A DNA stretch of 64,000 nucleotides, from NCBI GenBank assembly GCA_905160935.1, contig CAJHZI010000492.1:15001-79000 (forward strand). The letters run 5' to 3'. A program made the position numbers and the translations under genes. This document shows positions 37,735 to 48,448 of the stretch, piece by piece. The notes below the pieces were generated by a model. That model did not search any database, had not been told where the DNA came from, and worked only from the letters and a program-made list of their open reading frames with translations. Source of the stretch: Enchytraeus crypticus (taxonomy: Eukaryota > Annelida > Clitellata > Enchytraeida > Enchytraeidae). How positions within the stretch are numbered: position 1 is the stretch's first letter; every line of letters starts with the position of its first letter.

Positions 37735-38500
37735 TCCATGCTCCATACTCGTTGCTCTTTGCTCCACGATCCTAGCTTCATGTTTTATGCTCCTTGCTCT
37801 ACGCTAATTGCTCCATGTTTTATGCTTCATGCTCAATTCTTCGTGCACCGTGCTCCACGCTTCTTGCTCCAGGCTCCTTGCTTTTTGCTCCATGCTTCTT
37901 GCTCCATTCTCCTTGCTCCATTCTCCTTGCTCCACTCTCTTTGCTCCATTCTACTTGCTCCAGGCTCTTTGCTCCATGCTCCTTTCTCCTTGCTCCATGA
38001 TCCTAGCACCTTGCTCCTTGTTTAAGGCTCCATGCTCCTTGCTCCTTGCTCCATGCTCCTTGCTCCAGGCCCCTTGCTCCATGCTCTTTGCTTCATGTTC
38101 CTTGCTCAATGATCCAGGCTCCTTGTTCCTCCCTTTATGCTCCTAGCACATTGCTCCATGCTCCTTGCTCCATTCTCTTTGCTCCGTGCTCCTTGCTCTA
38201 TGCTCTTTGCTCCATGCTCCTTGCTCCATGCTTCTTGTTTTATGCTCCTTGCTTCGTGCTTCGCGCTCCAGGCTCCGTGCTCCTTGCTCCAGGCTCCATG
38301 ATCCTTGCTCTATGCTCCTTTTTCCTTGCTCCAGGCTCCTTGCTTTATGCTCCTTGCTCCATGCTCCTAACACCTTGCTCCAGGCTCCTTGATTCATGTT
38401 CCTAGCACCATGTTCCTAGCACCTTGCTCCAGCCTCCAGGCTCCTTGCTTCATGTTCCATGCTCCTTTCTCCTTGCTCCAGCTCCTTGATCCTAGCGCCT
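37735..38500 (+). repeat. 14-bp minisatellite TTGCTCCATGCTCC
   Basis: About 55 units with variants AGGCTCC, ATTCTCC and TAGCACC. It opens four overlapping frames (up to 119 codons) that are artefacts. Confidence 0.97.
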
Positions 38501-38663
38501 AATTTCATATTCCAACGTAATTTCTCCACAGAGCGCAACAGCTACCTATTTTAACTTGAGCTTTTCTCAGAATGATTTAAGCGCTGAAGTCAACAGCGTC
38601 TTTTCGTGAAATGTCAAGGACCTAATGATACCATTGCCTTCAGTATGTAGTTAGCATGTGTAC

Positions 38664-39563
38664 TAGAGATGGGAATCGAACCGAACCCGAACCGAACCGA
38701 ACTCGAACCCAGACTCTGACCGAACCCGAACCGAACTCGAACCGAGACTCTGACCGAACCGAACCCGAACCGAACCCGAACCCACACTCTGGCCGAACCG
38801 AACCGAGCCCGAACCCAGACACTGGCCGAACCCGAACCCAGACTTCGTCCAAACCGAACTGAACCAAACACTTGTAGTTTCTCTCTTCGTCACCAGCCTG
38901 ACATTAAATAAAGATAGTAAGAACAATACAAATATATATTAGTTTTTGCATTTACATGTCTCACAGTATCCAACAGCATATATTCAGGTAAAGCTGGTTC
39001 CGACACAAATTTTAGAATGGTAGCGATACAAAAGAATGGTAGCGGGAAGCGAGCTGCGAGACGGGCCTACAGAAGATAACGGAGAGTCTGAATGATACGG
39101 CATTAAATATGGAATGAAGATTAACATCAAAGAGACAAAAGTGATGAGAGTATTCCATAAAAATCTGAAATTGCTTGACTCAATCTGGGTGGATTTCTTC
39201 TTGTTAAATTCAAATTATGAATTTTTAATGACTTAATTATGACTTAATTAATTTTTGAGCATATTTACCATAAACCATTTAAACATGTTTGTCATAACCA
39301 AGATTATTATAAGTAAAGTTAAACAATTGCAACATTATCCAAACCAAACCATTTCGAACTCGAAACGAACTCTTGCGAGTTGGAAAGCAAGCCGAACCCG
39401 AACCCTTGTTAGAACCGAACCCGAACCGAACTTTCATTTTCAACGAACCGAACTCTCAAATTGTCAACTGCTGACCGAACCCGAACCGAACTTTCATTTT
39501 CAACGAACCGAACCGAACCCGAACTCTGGAGAACTCTGGAAATTCATAAAATTCCCATCTCTA
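38664..39563 (+). mobile_element. hAT-like non-autonomous element with CCGAAC arms, copy 1
   Basis: It has the same TAGAGATGGGAAT inverted termini as the copy in BCOR intron 1, with the perfect 8-bp duplication ATGTGTAC at 38656-38663 and 39564-39571. The 5' arm (38680-38870) is richer in CCGAAC units than copy 2. The interior lacks roughly 600 bp that copy 2 keeps, so it looks like a deletion derivative. Open frames through the arms are repeat artefacts. Confidence 0.9.
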
Positions 39564-39571
39564 ATGTGTAC

Positions 39572-40149
39572 GGTCGTCTTATGCGAAAATGTTTCTGTTT
39601 AAGTATAATTGGTAGTAATTATTTAGAGTTTAATTTATGGTATTGTGCCATCGCCCGATTTAGGTAGTGACCCAAATCGGATAATAACCAGGGATATTAA
39701 TCGGATATTAACTCAAAGTAAGTGATTTAGATCTCTGAATAATGAATGGCGTATTATTAAGTTGGAAGTTTAAATGACGACTTTAACGTGCTTTATTTAT
39801 TTCAATGTAAAAAGTTTTACTATGATTTTGTCATTACTTCTTTCTCGTGTTCTTCTTTCACTTCTTTAGTAAATGTAGCCGCTTTTAACATGCCCCAAAG
39901 AAAAAATTCTTTGTTCCATACGATTCTGTAATAAATAAAATGAATATTCAGCACAACAATATACAAAAAGAATATTCAATGCAATCGTATATGAAATGAA
40001 TAATCAACACGATCATAAATAAAACAAACATTGAGCAAAATAATAAATAAAATTATTAATTTACAGTAGTCTTAAATAAAATGAATATTTGAGAAAAAAT
40101 GTACTTAAATTGGAACTTGAGATTTATAAAAATGCTGTCAGATAACTAA
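39572..40149. other. No recognised feature
   Basis: AT-rich; AATAAAATGAATATTCA-type short repeats at 39,930-40,090. Confidence 0.5.
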
Positions 40150-40280
40150 AAAACCTAATGTTAACGTCAGTTTCCTCACACGAAAGCGATGTCAGTGACG
40201 GGAGAGCCCAGGATTTTAACCCGGCACATACTGATCCGCGATCGAATATCTTACCGACATCGTCACTGGCTTCAGTCAGA
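40150..40280 (-). mobile_element. SINE-A copy, near full length
   Basis: The + strand has AACGTCAGTTTCCTCACACG, AAAGCGATGTCAGTGACGGG, GGATCTTTTAACCCG-like box B complement, ATCTTACCGACATCGTCACT. Confidence 0.78.
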
Positions 40281-41394
40281 CGATCTATCCTATTGTGTGA
40301 ACAACGAAGGACAACGGGGAAAATTTCTGAAAGAAATTAAAAAAGAGGATTGAGGATCGATCGATTTCCAGATAATTGTAAAGGTGCTGATTCAGCCGTT
40401 TGCCGGACAATGTAATTAGCTGAGTCCAGCTGCTGTAGACAGCTTAAGCAGCTGCGGTAAACGTTTCAGCTGAGGATCTCTAGCTGAGACTAAGTATCAA
40501 TTTATTGCGATCAAATATAAAAGGATAAAGGCCAGCGAAAGTGGTTGCGTTTCCCTGCTAAATCGAGTAAATAAAATGCTATTAATCATCGAGGTCGTTG
40601 TCATCATCGTCATCTTCGTCAGCGTGATGGTCGTCGTTAATTACAGAAAATTGCTATTTTAAGAGGGAGAGATTTGCTCGACAGGACCGGTGAATGGATA
40701 AATTTCTGCAACAGTGTACTTTTCTAATTAATATTTGACTGTTACTAGATTAATCTCTGACAAGAGATATTCCGTATTCAACTCGATACATTGCATTACT
40801 TTTTGTGTCATAATGTTAAATAGTCTGCTGTCGTGTAATGTTAAAGTTAAACAGGATGCTGTGACTATTGTAGTCCTATTGTATCAGAGCTCAAGCATGG
40901 GCTGGTGCTCGCTATTTAGAGCCTTTGCGAACAACGCTCTTATTGAGAGGCGCATTTTAAACACATTAAATCTGTGAGTCTGTGACAGTGTTAAACTTAA
41001 ATTCGTTTATTTCCAGGACTGGATTTGTTAAATTTCTCAAAGAAGAGTCGACTTCGGAGTTGAAAGCTTATCGGGGGGGAGGGGGGGGTCATCAGGGATT
41101 TATCTTAGAGAGGGTGGTTACAACTGGAGGTTTAGAACTTTAGTCAGGGGGTCACACGTCTCCCAAAGAGAGTCGAACCCTTTAACCCCCCCTCCCAGCA
41201 AATTAAACCCGTTTTTTCACAAAAGGCCTACGGCATTGCACTGACAGATAGGCTGTTTGTGATTGTAGAAATATCGTAAACAGTTCGTGGTTTTTGTGAT
41301 ATTTTAATATAGAACCGTCAGTTTTCTCAATGGAAGCAAAAAATTACACATTTTCAGCTTCGCTACCTCCGAAATGAGAGGATTTAAGCTTAAA
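40281..41394. other. No recognised feature
   Basis: Anonymous; G-rich run near 41,072. An 80-codon frame at 40735 is not supported. Confidence 0.5.
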
Positions 41395-41580
41395 AAGGCT
41401 AGTGGTAAAGCTAATGGTAAAGCTAATGGTAAAGTTAATGGTAAAGCTAATGGTGAAGCTAATGGTAAAGCTAATGGTAAAGCTAGTGGTAAAGTTAATT
41501 GTAAAGCTAGTGGTAAAGCTAATGGTAAAGCTAATGGTAAAGCTAGTGGTAAAGTTAATGGTAAAGCTAATGTAATCGTA
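41395..41580 (+). repeat. 12-bp minisatellite GGTAAAGCTAAT
   Basis: About fifteen units, translating as Gly-Lys-Ala-Asn/Ser. No flanking gene. Confidence 0.95.
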
Positions 41581-41698
41581 TAACGGAAAGTCGAATATAT
41601 CTCTCCCTCTTCCCGGGAATTCTAACACTGAGGGAAAGGAGTTATGAAGTGAACAATAATAGAGCAATTGCATTTTAATGAGACGTTGAAATTTAATG

Positions 41699-41862
41699 GC
41701 CACGCCTTTGGAAAACAATCCATGCCTCTTGTAAATCAGGCCACGCCTCTTATAAATCAAACCGCGCCTCTTGTAAATCAAACCACGCCTCTTATAAATC
41801 AATCCACGCCTATTATATCTTAAACCACGCCTCTTGTAAATAAGGCCACGCCTCTTGTAAAT
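41699..41862 (+). repeat. 21-bp repeat CCACGCCTCTTGTAAATCAA
   Basis: Eight units with TGTAAA/TATAAA alternation. Confidence 0.95.
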
Positions 41863-42109
41863 CTGTTGTTTTTATGTTAGCGGTGGCGACAGTGCATAGC
41901 TATACATGTAGCGAGGTTTAGGTATACAGGTGCATTGTACTCTGTGCTATTGCAAAGCCGACTTATTCACTATGTTCTTGTACCGGGTCAATCTCTTCGC
42001 ATGTAATAACAAATTAATTCTTGAAATGATTTACGTGTTGATCTCGAGCTCCGCAGGTAAATGAACTATGGATTTATTTTAAGCGCAGCATTAAATTCTG
42101 CTCGCAGAA

Positions 42110-42163
42110 TGAAGATCGAAGCAGCTTGAGGATATGTCTTGGACCTGACTTTACAGGGACATT

Positions 42164-42224
<61 letters not shown>

Positions 42225-42278
42225 CAGAGAAAGTTAGAGAGAGAGAGAAATATAGATAGAGAGAGAGAAAGATGAAAG

Positions 42279-42344
<66 letters not shown>

Positions 42345-42362
42345 GAGACAGAGAGAAGAGAG
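42110..42362 (-). repeat. (AG)n...(AT)n compound array with shared flank
   Basis: ATGTCTTGGACCTGACTTTACAG precedes the array (short form ATGTCTTGGACCTGAC), then AG, AGAGAGAAA, AT and AGAGAG blocks. Confidence 0.9.
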
Positions 42363-42499
42363 AGGAGAGGATGAAGAATTGAGTGAAGCGCTGTACCTTC
42401 ATAAGGATTTGACGGATTTTTACTTTTTTTTACTTAATTCGTTTTTGAGTCTTTCGTGTGCAGTATATTAGGTGGACCTAAACTTCTTAGCGCTCGTTC

Positions 42500-42640
42500 A
42501 AGGTAATAACTAATAATAATATAATATAATATATTATTATATAATAGTAATATACTGAAAATACTAATAATATTAAATATGGCAGTGCACTGAGAGGAGA
42601 ATAATAGTAATGATATTATTATTATTAATAATTATTTGTT
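42500..42640. repeat. AT-rich (TAATAT)n simple sequence
   Basis: Mixed AATAAT and ATATTA tracts. Confidence 0.85.
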
Positions 42641-42779
42641 GATTATTATTTCAATCAACGCAATATTTTGGCAATTATATGCATTTAATTATTATGGAAC
42701 AAATTTACATTTTCTGAATTCGATGGAACTTGTGGAGTTTTAAAATTTACCAGTATAGAAATATACTAAACCCATGACT

Positions 42780-42895
42780 TGTTGGCTTGTGTTAAGACGC
42801 GGATCAATCGATGCAGGTTCAAATCCAGAGCTCTCCCCGTCACTGACATGCTATTTAAGCAGAAAACTGACGTTAAAAACGGCATAGTTTTAGAT
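42780..42895 (+). mobile_element. SINE-A copy
   Basis: TTGGCTTGTGTTAAGACGCG, GCAGGTTCAAATCCAGAG (box B), CACTGACATGCTATTTAAGC, AGAAAACTGACGTTAAAAAC. Confidence 0.75.
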
Positions 42896-43159
42896 TTCAT
42901 CAGAAGCCTGAAGTCAAGACTGTAAGTTTTTCTGAATAAAATGTAGAAATAGTTACCATACAGTCGTACTCCATTGCTCTTACTATTTTTTCATGGACTT
43001 ACTGCCATGGTTTATTGTTGTTGCCTATTAGCTTGCCTATTGCTTTTTAAACAAGAAAAATAATAATTTATACTTAAGAACTGTTTCATGACGTCATTAG
43101 CGTATTAAAACGTGCTGCAACTTAAAATGCCTATATTCTGGTCTGTGACTTTAACATAA

Positions 43160-43212
43160 CGTAACAACATTAGAGTGCAACAGTCAATGACACATCGAGC
43201 ATTATTAAATTT
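43160..43212 (+). mobile_element. SINE-C fragment
   Basis: GTAACAACATTAGAGTGCAA, CAGTCAATGACACATCGAGC. Confidence 0.6.
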
Positions 43213-43429
43213 TAGATTAAATTCAGTGCCGAATGGCTATATGAATTATTAATTTTAAATTGTATTTGTTAATTTGTTAAACTTATTTTGTCTACTGCGT
43301 TGATATCCATCTTCGCTATTTCTCGATTAAGGTAATCTGTTCTTGTTTCTGTAGAGTATTTATTAGTATGCATTTTTAAATACATTGGATACATCATGTA
43401 AAATTAGGTTAGTATTATTATTTGTAATT

Positions 43430-43522
43430 TCATCATCGTCATCATCAACATCATCAAAGCACCGTCATCATCATCTTCTTCATCATCATCGTCATCTTCC
43501 CATGAATCCCCGTTTTACTGGT
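43430..43522 (-). mobile_element. SINE-B 3' end with long (ATC)n tail
   Basis: CATCATC/CGTCATC tract, then CTTCCCATGAATCCCCGTTT, the inverse of the SINE-B 3' end. Confidence 0.65.
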
Positions 43523-44312
43523 TTAAATATTTTTGTTTTTAATTTCAGATTGTGAGATGGTGACATGCCGCTATGGATATCTATTAGTAATAACCTGACT
43601 CCACACTACATGGACAGTTGAGTATAAGCATTGGTAGAGAAGTAGAGAAAGGGATAGCTTGTTTATAGGATCGATAAGATTCTAAAATTGTGTTGTATTA
43701 TTAAATGAGGTATAGTTTTAATAACTCGGTGCGAGCTGTTTCACAGAATGTAACCTACATATCCGGATACTATAGGATTAAAGCGACTAAGGATCGGTAG
43801 GGATTCTTAGTGGATACCTATTAGTTCCTGGAGAATTTTCACCCTGACAGCGTCATCGTCATCTTCAAACGATTAAACTCACGTTTATCGTTGCAAACCG
43901 GAAAACAGCGTTCCTTCAATAAATCGACTTCAACGAATAATGGAATAAATAAAAAACTTCATTTGGTCTAGAGATAGAGTTACAGAAGTAATTCTGCTAA
44001 TATGATCGACGAATGCATCCTTAATATGTCATTGAATTAATTCTCAATTGACGGGTCCGATGTTTACTGAATTCCTCTAGCGTGTTGCACAGGGATAGAG
44101 CTGCTCGGTTAGAGATAATACGAGATCAGAGTGTATACCTACCCAAAATGAATTAATTAGTCTAGGCCTGCCAAGAGACCCGGTAACTGTTTTAAGATTC
44201 GCATGATTATGTAACTTGCGAGCAGTATTTGAGCATTAGACAAAAGCGGAGGTAAATACTAATTATTTAAAGAGCATTAGCTAAGTTTTGAGGCAGAGTC
44301 TGAGTGACTCCT
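43523..44312. other. No recognised feature
   Basis: Anonymous; no clear promoter for BCOR is recognised. Confidence 0.45.
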
Positions 44313-46047
44313 GATGGAGACTAGTTTTTATCGAAAAATGCCGTTATCTACTATCAGGCCCGTATTAGAGTCGTCGAATCGCTGCGCTACTGAAGCACTT
44401 TCGTCACTAATGGATACCGTGACGTCACATAAGATCAAATTGCGTCACGCTCTGACGCATTGCTGCCGTCTGCTGGCGCAGTTACGTCCTCGACTGACGA
44501 ATATTTATCTACGGTACCATAGCTGCGTCGACTGACGATATTGCGTCATCAGAAATGACGTCGTCTGGCCCTGCGGTAGGTGAAAGGTTATGTGAAGGCG
44601 CTTCTAACCTTCCGCTCGTGATAAATTCAGAAGCTATCTCAACTTCTTGCCACCACCACAGAAACACTAGCCACACCGACTAGGTTAGACTCTTCCAAGT
44701 TGCCACTTCTTTGTATCATTCCGAAAACTGATGTGGTATTATCCAGTATTTCGTATTCCAGTTCAGAATCGACGACATCTTCGCACTTTCTTCCAGATAT
44801 ATCCAGTTCTGTGGCTAACATGAAAAAATCCTATGCTTCCTACATCGTGTAATAATATTGCTGCCATATCAGTAGAAGACTTGGACAGTCCTACGGAGAT
44901 TTCCGTTGTGGAGGATTCTGGTGAATGTAAGAGTAATATTTGATGGAAACCGAGTAGATAAAGATATGCTGCGGAGTAGTGGTTTCAATTCAGAGACGTT
45001 CGGTGATGGCCTAGTAAAAGATATTTCAGAGAAAAGAGAGGATTACGTAGGAAAAGTACTAGTGAGACTGGAGAAAAAGAGTACTTAGTTAAAAGTACTT
45101 TGCGACGGAGAAAATGAGTACTTGAGAGAGAACAGTAGTAGTGAGACTACTAGGAGAGATGAAGTACTGAGAGATTTTCCAGCCCACTCTAGAGTACCGG
45201 AGTTGGTGAAATCTTCTGGAAGTAGTAACTCCAGCGCAGCCTCTCGTTACCTTCTCCCACCCAAGTCAAAAACATCTCATCTTCCAGAGGATACGATAAT
45301 TCGGATGGGATATCATCTATTCCAGACATTCCAATCTGGATAAGTCATCGGACGTTAAGACTTAAGTTCAGCTTCGATGTTGAGCGAATCATCTTATAAA
45401 TCTTCTACAGAAATGGAAAACAATTCAGTAGTATGAAGTCAATGTCTAACAGTTTTAAATTATCAGATTTAACCTCTGACCAGTGGCATCAGGCTCTCTG
45501 ATAGAGGTAAATCGATTCACCATAATGCTGGAAACCTTAACTATAAAGAAATGATAAAATTAAGGGCAACACGCCGGTACACAGCAATTCATCTGGTGTT
45601 GCTTCGACTCAGTTTAGTTCACCAAGAAAGCCATGCATGCTCTGCCAGCGACAGTTAAGGCACCGCATACGAGCTCCGCATCTCAACGTTATAATAGGTT
45701 TGGTCTTCCGACAAATAGCTCTCTGTTGGGCGTTAGGATGAATGATACTACGATGAAGAATGATCGACTGGAAATAGATCGTCGGATAGTTTAGTAACAA
45801 TCCAACTGGATTCACGACAACAGGCAATCCGAGACATCCGCATTCGACTACAGATGAGCGGTAATCCAAGAATTATGCAGTCTGGAGCTAAAGGACATGT
45901 TCCTATGGCCGGTCTTCAAGACAAGGCTCAGCGGATGTAGGTAGACAACCTAGTAAGCCCCTGCCGGCACTCTCGGGATAAACGAAGCAACGATCATGGC
46001 GAATAACCTCCCACGAGGCGTTCAGAGCTAGCTTCTGCGAAAGAAGA
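44313..46047 (+). pseudogene. Frame-disrupted upstream part of the BCOR large exon (or sequence errors)
   Basis: Successive + strand blocks are open and Ser/Thr/Asp-rich like exon 1 but sit in different frames, each ending in a stop a few bases after the next opens. Examples: 44522-44683, about 44645-44852, 44845-44943, 44939-45088, about 45095-45343, about 45293-45398, about 45358-45437 and about 45629-45796, then the clean frame from 45982. Overlapping ends such as SSSESTTSS, EDLDSP and SVVEDSGE look like one long disordered protein region broken by single-base indels. BCOR is expected to continue 5' here. Either the assembly carries indels, or this allele's exon is broken. I cannot separate the two. 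Confidence 0.55.
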
Positions 46048-48448
46048 ATGGTCAGCTCGTTGGGTGACGTCGACAAACCTCAGTCTTTAATCCCAGGATC
46101 TAGCGTAGGCTTGCAGTTCCTCGGCACTCCGGCAGTGCCTTCCAACGAACAGCCGCTGGACCTGACCTTTAACAAAGGAACGTGCTCGGGGAGTGAATAC
46201 GAGGCCACTGACTTGACGGTTGCTTCTGCTAGAAATCTGGGCTGCGATGGTGCCGAGTGTCCGCTAGATCTTTCCGTTAAGAAACGAAAACTGAACAATG
46301 GCGGCGCACAGCCTAGCTGCGCAACGAAGTCTACCTCAGAAATGCAGCAGAGCGTTGCGCACGGTAGATCTACTACGCCGCAGGTAAGAAAACCTCATTC
46401 GAAATATTTTTCTTCACAACAGAATCTATCCAAGTCTAGGCAGATGACCCACCATCAAATGCTGGCTCAGTCTAAGCACTACCACCAGGGACCGGCACGA
46501 GATGGATTGGCCTCGAGGACAGGTGTTACTCCTGGAGTAATTGACGCGAGGGATCAGTGCGGTGGAATGCCGTGGCAGAGGAATACGTCCTCATCCTACT
46601 TGTCTGGCTCTGCTGGTCATTCCACTGTTTCAAAACCAGTTCTTCCAGGAGCCGGATTTGATGCAGCTTCCAGCTTCGGAGATCCCTTCCAAAGTCCCAG
46701 CAGACTTCCGGGAGATGATCCCGTGCTGAGGGCCGCCCATCAGGTGGATAGTTCTATCCAGCAGATTGTTCAAACGAGAATTGGAAACTTTAGTTCAGTG
46801 ATGCAAGGCAGCAAACCTCATCCGGGCGCCGTTCCGGTCATCACTCATTCCGGAACCTTTCTTGCCCAGCAGGCGCATGGTGGAAAGTCAGCAGGGACGG
46901 GTGCTGATACCTCCGGAGCCCGAGTAAACTCGAGGTATGTCTCTCCGGGTCTCGGCGGTCCTGTGGACTCCATGTGCGGATTTTTTCCTTCAGCGGCTTA
47001 CTCGTTAGAAGCAGGAGCTCGTCATGCGCATCTTTCCCTACCTCAGAGATCTGTGTTCAACCCGTCGTTGATGGCTTCTCGAGGCGCCTATCGATATCCA
47101 ACTGCGGCGCACTCGATGCAGACTAGCGATAGGATGCTTGACTCAAATCTAACGTCATCCGCGATGACTCAGAGCTCTCTTGCTTCGAATATCTGTACAG
47201 CTTACACGTTCTCAGGCGGAAGCGTGATCGACCACTCTACCGTTCAGCTACCGTCAGCCTTCCAGCTGCATCCTTCTGGGGACTCCACCACCTTCTCGGG
47301 ATTTACTGGTGAGATGGCTGCTGCAGATCAGGGTGGAATTGCCTTAAATCAAGACTCTAGATCCGATTCGAATTCTATTTTTGGATACGGTATCGGTCTT
47401 TTGACTTCGAATAAAATCCGACTGCCATCCGGAAAACAAAAATCTACTCCAGAAAGTGACGTAATCGATCTGACCGGGTCCAGTCCTACGGAGGGTTCTC
47501 CCGTAGCTTCGGCGTGCGACACGGAAATGGACTCTTCGATAAATAAATCAAATCCCACTAGCACGGAAAGTGTGTTGTCTGAAATGTTGACGTCAGACCA
47601 TTTAGTATACACTGGCGCCACAGATAGAGTCAGATCAAATGTGGGAGGTACGAATAGATGTCAGGAAATGTCTGGGAAACAGTGTTCCAGTGGTCTGATA
47701 GGTGCGAGTGTGGGAGACTCTTCCACTCACCTGGAGTTATCAACTCAGTTGTCAGACCACGCTTCCGCAGTCCACCCTGCTAGAGCGATGACTTTGGGTG
47801 AGAATTCTGGAGTTGGTGGCAAGGGTATCCCAGAAGATCTGACGGGATCGAGGTCTTCGTTTATCCTGGAGAGTGATCTGAGAGCTCGACGTCTCTCTGG
47901 TCAGAGATCCTGCGGAAATAAAATCATTCCCGTGGCCAACGTCCAGCCGATCATGAAGAATCAACCTCAGGTGTCCTCCGCTGCCCCCCAAGCGTCAACC
48001 CAGTCGTCGTCAGAAGATCAAAATGTTCCGTCAGGTGGAGGAATGGAAGAGGAGAAAAGTTCAGCTGATTGTTTGTCCGGTGATGGCCCCGGAAAACTGT
48101 CTGCTTCCGGTTATTCCACGATAGTTAATCATACTGGAAAGGCGAAGATGGCATCTGGTACTGTTGGAATGGCTACAGGAGGAGGTTTTGGCTCAAGCGT
48201 TGGAAGGAATCTGATGCATCCTTCGAAAAGTCATCATATGGAATTCGTTAAGTTTATTAGTCAGAAATCTATAGGGACTGCCGAGTCCTTCGAATCCACC
48301 CAGAACATGGGATCAGGTGGATCTCCGGGAGTCGCCTCGAGGAAGAGGAAGAGGTTGTTTCCACCTGGAGAAGAGTCGTTAGCTGGAAGAGATCCCGGAG
48401 CGGATACTGGTCAACAGAATCCCTATAGGACTCCGTCAGATAGAGATG
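46048..48448 (+). CDS. BCOR: BCOR exon 1 of the visible set (large Ser-rich exon)
   Basis: A single uninterrupted frame encodes 800 codons plus one base, far longer than expected by chance in this AT-rich DNA. It is Ser/Gly/Thr-rich and probably mostly disordered. Visible motifs are PLDLT at 46153-46167 and PLDLS followed by VKKRK at 46261-46290. A VIDLT hydrophobic core followed by Ser lies at 47461-47475 and resembles a SUMO-interaction motif. A basic RKRKR cluster starts at 48340. PxDLS is the known CtBP docking motif. The donor is ATG|GTAATT and ends in phase 1; the next exon completes a GAA codon. The frame is open back to a TAA at 45979, so the exon probably starts upstream in the frame-disrupted block. 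Confidence 0.9.

Noticed and set aside
41344..41802. 152-codon ORF on - with IYKRRGL and FTISFT repeats
   Set aside because: It spans two unrelated tandem arrays (21 bp and 12 bp).
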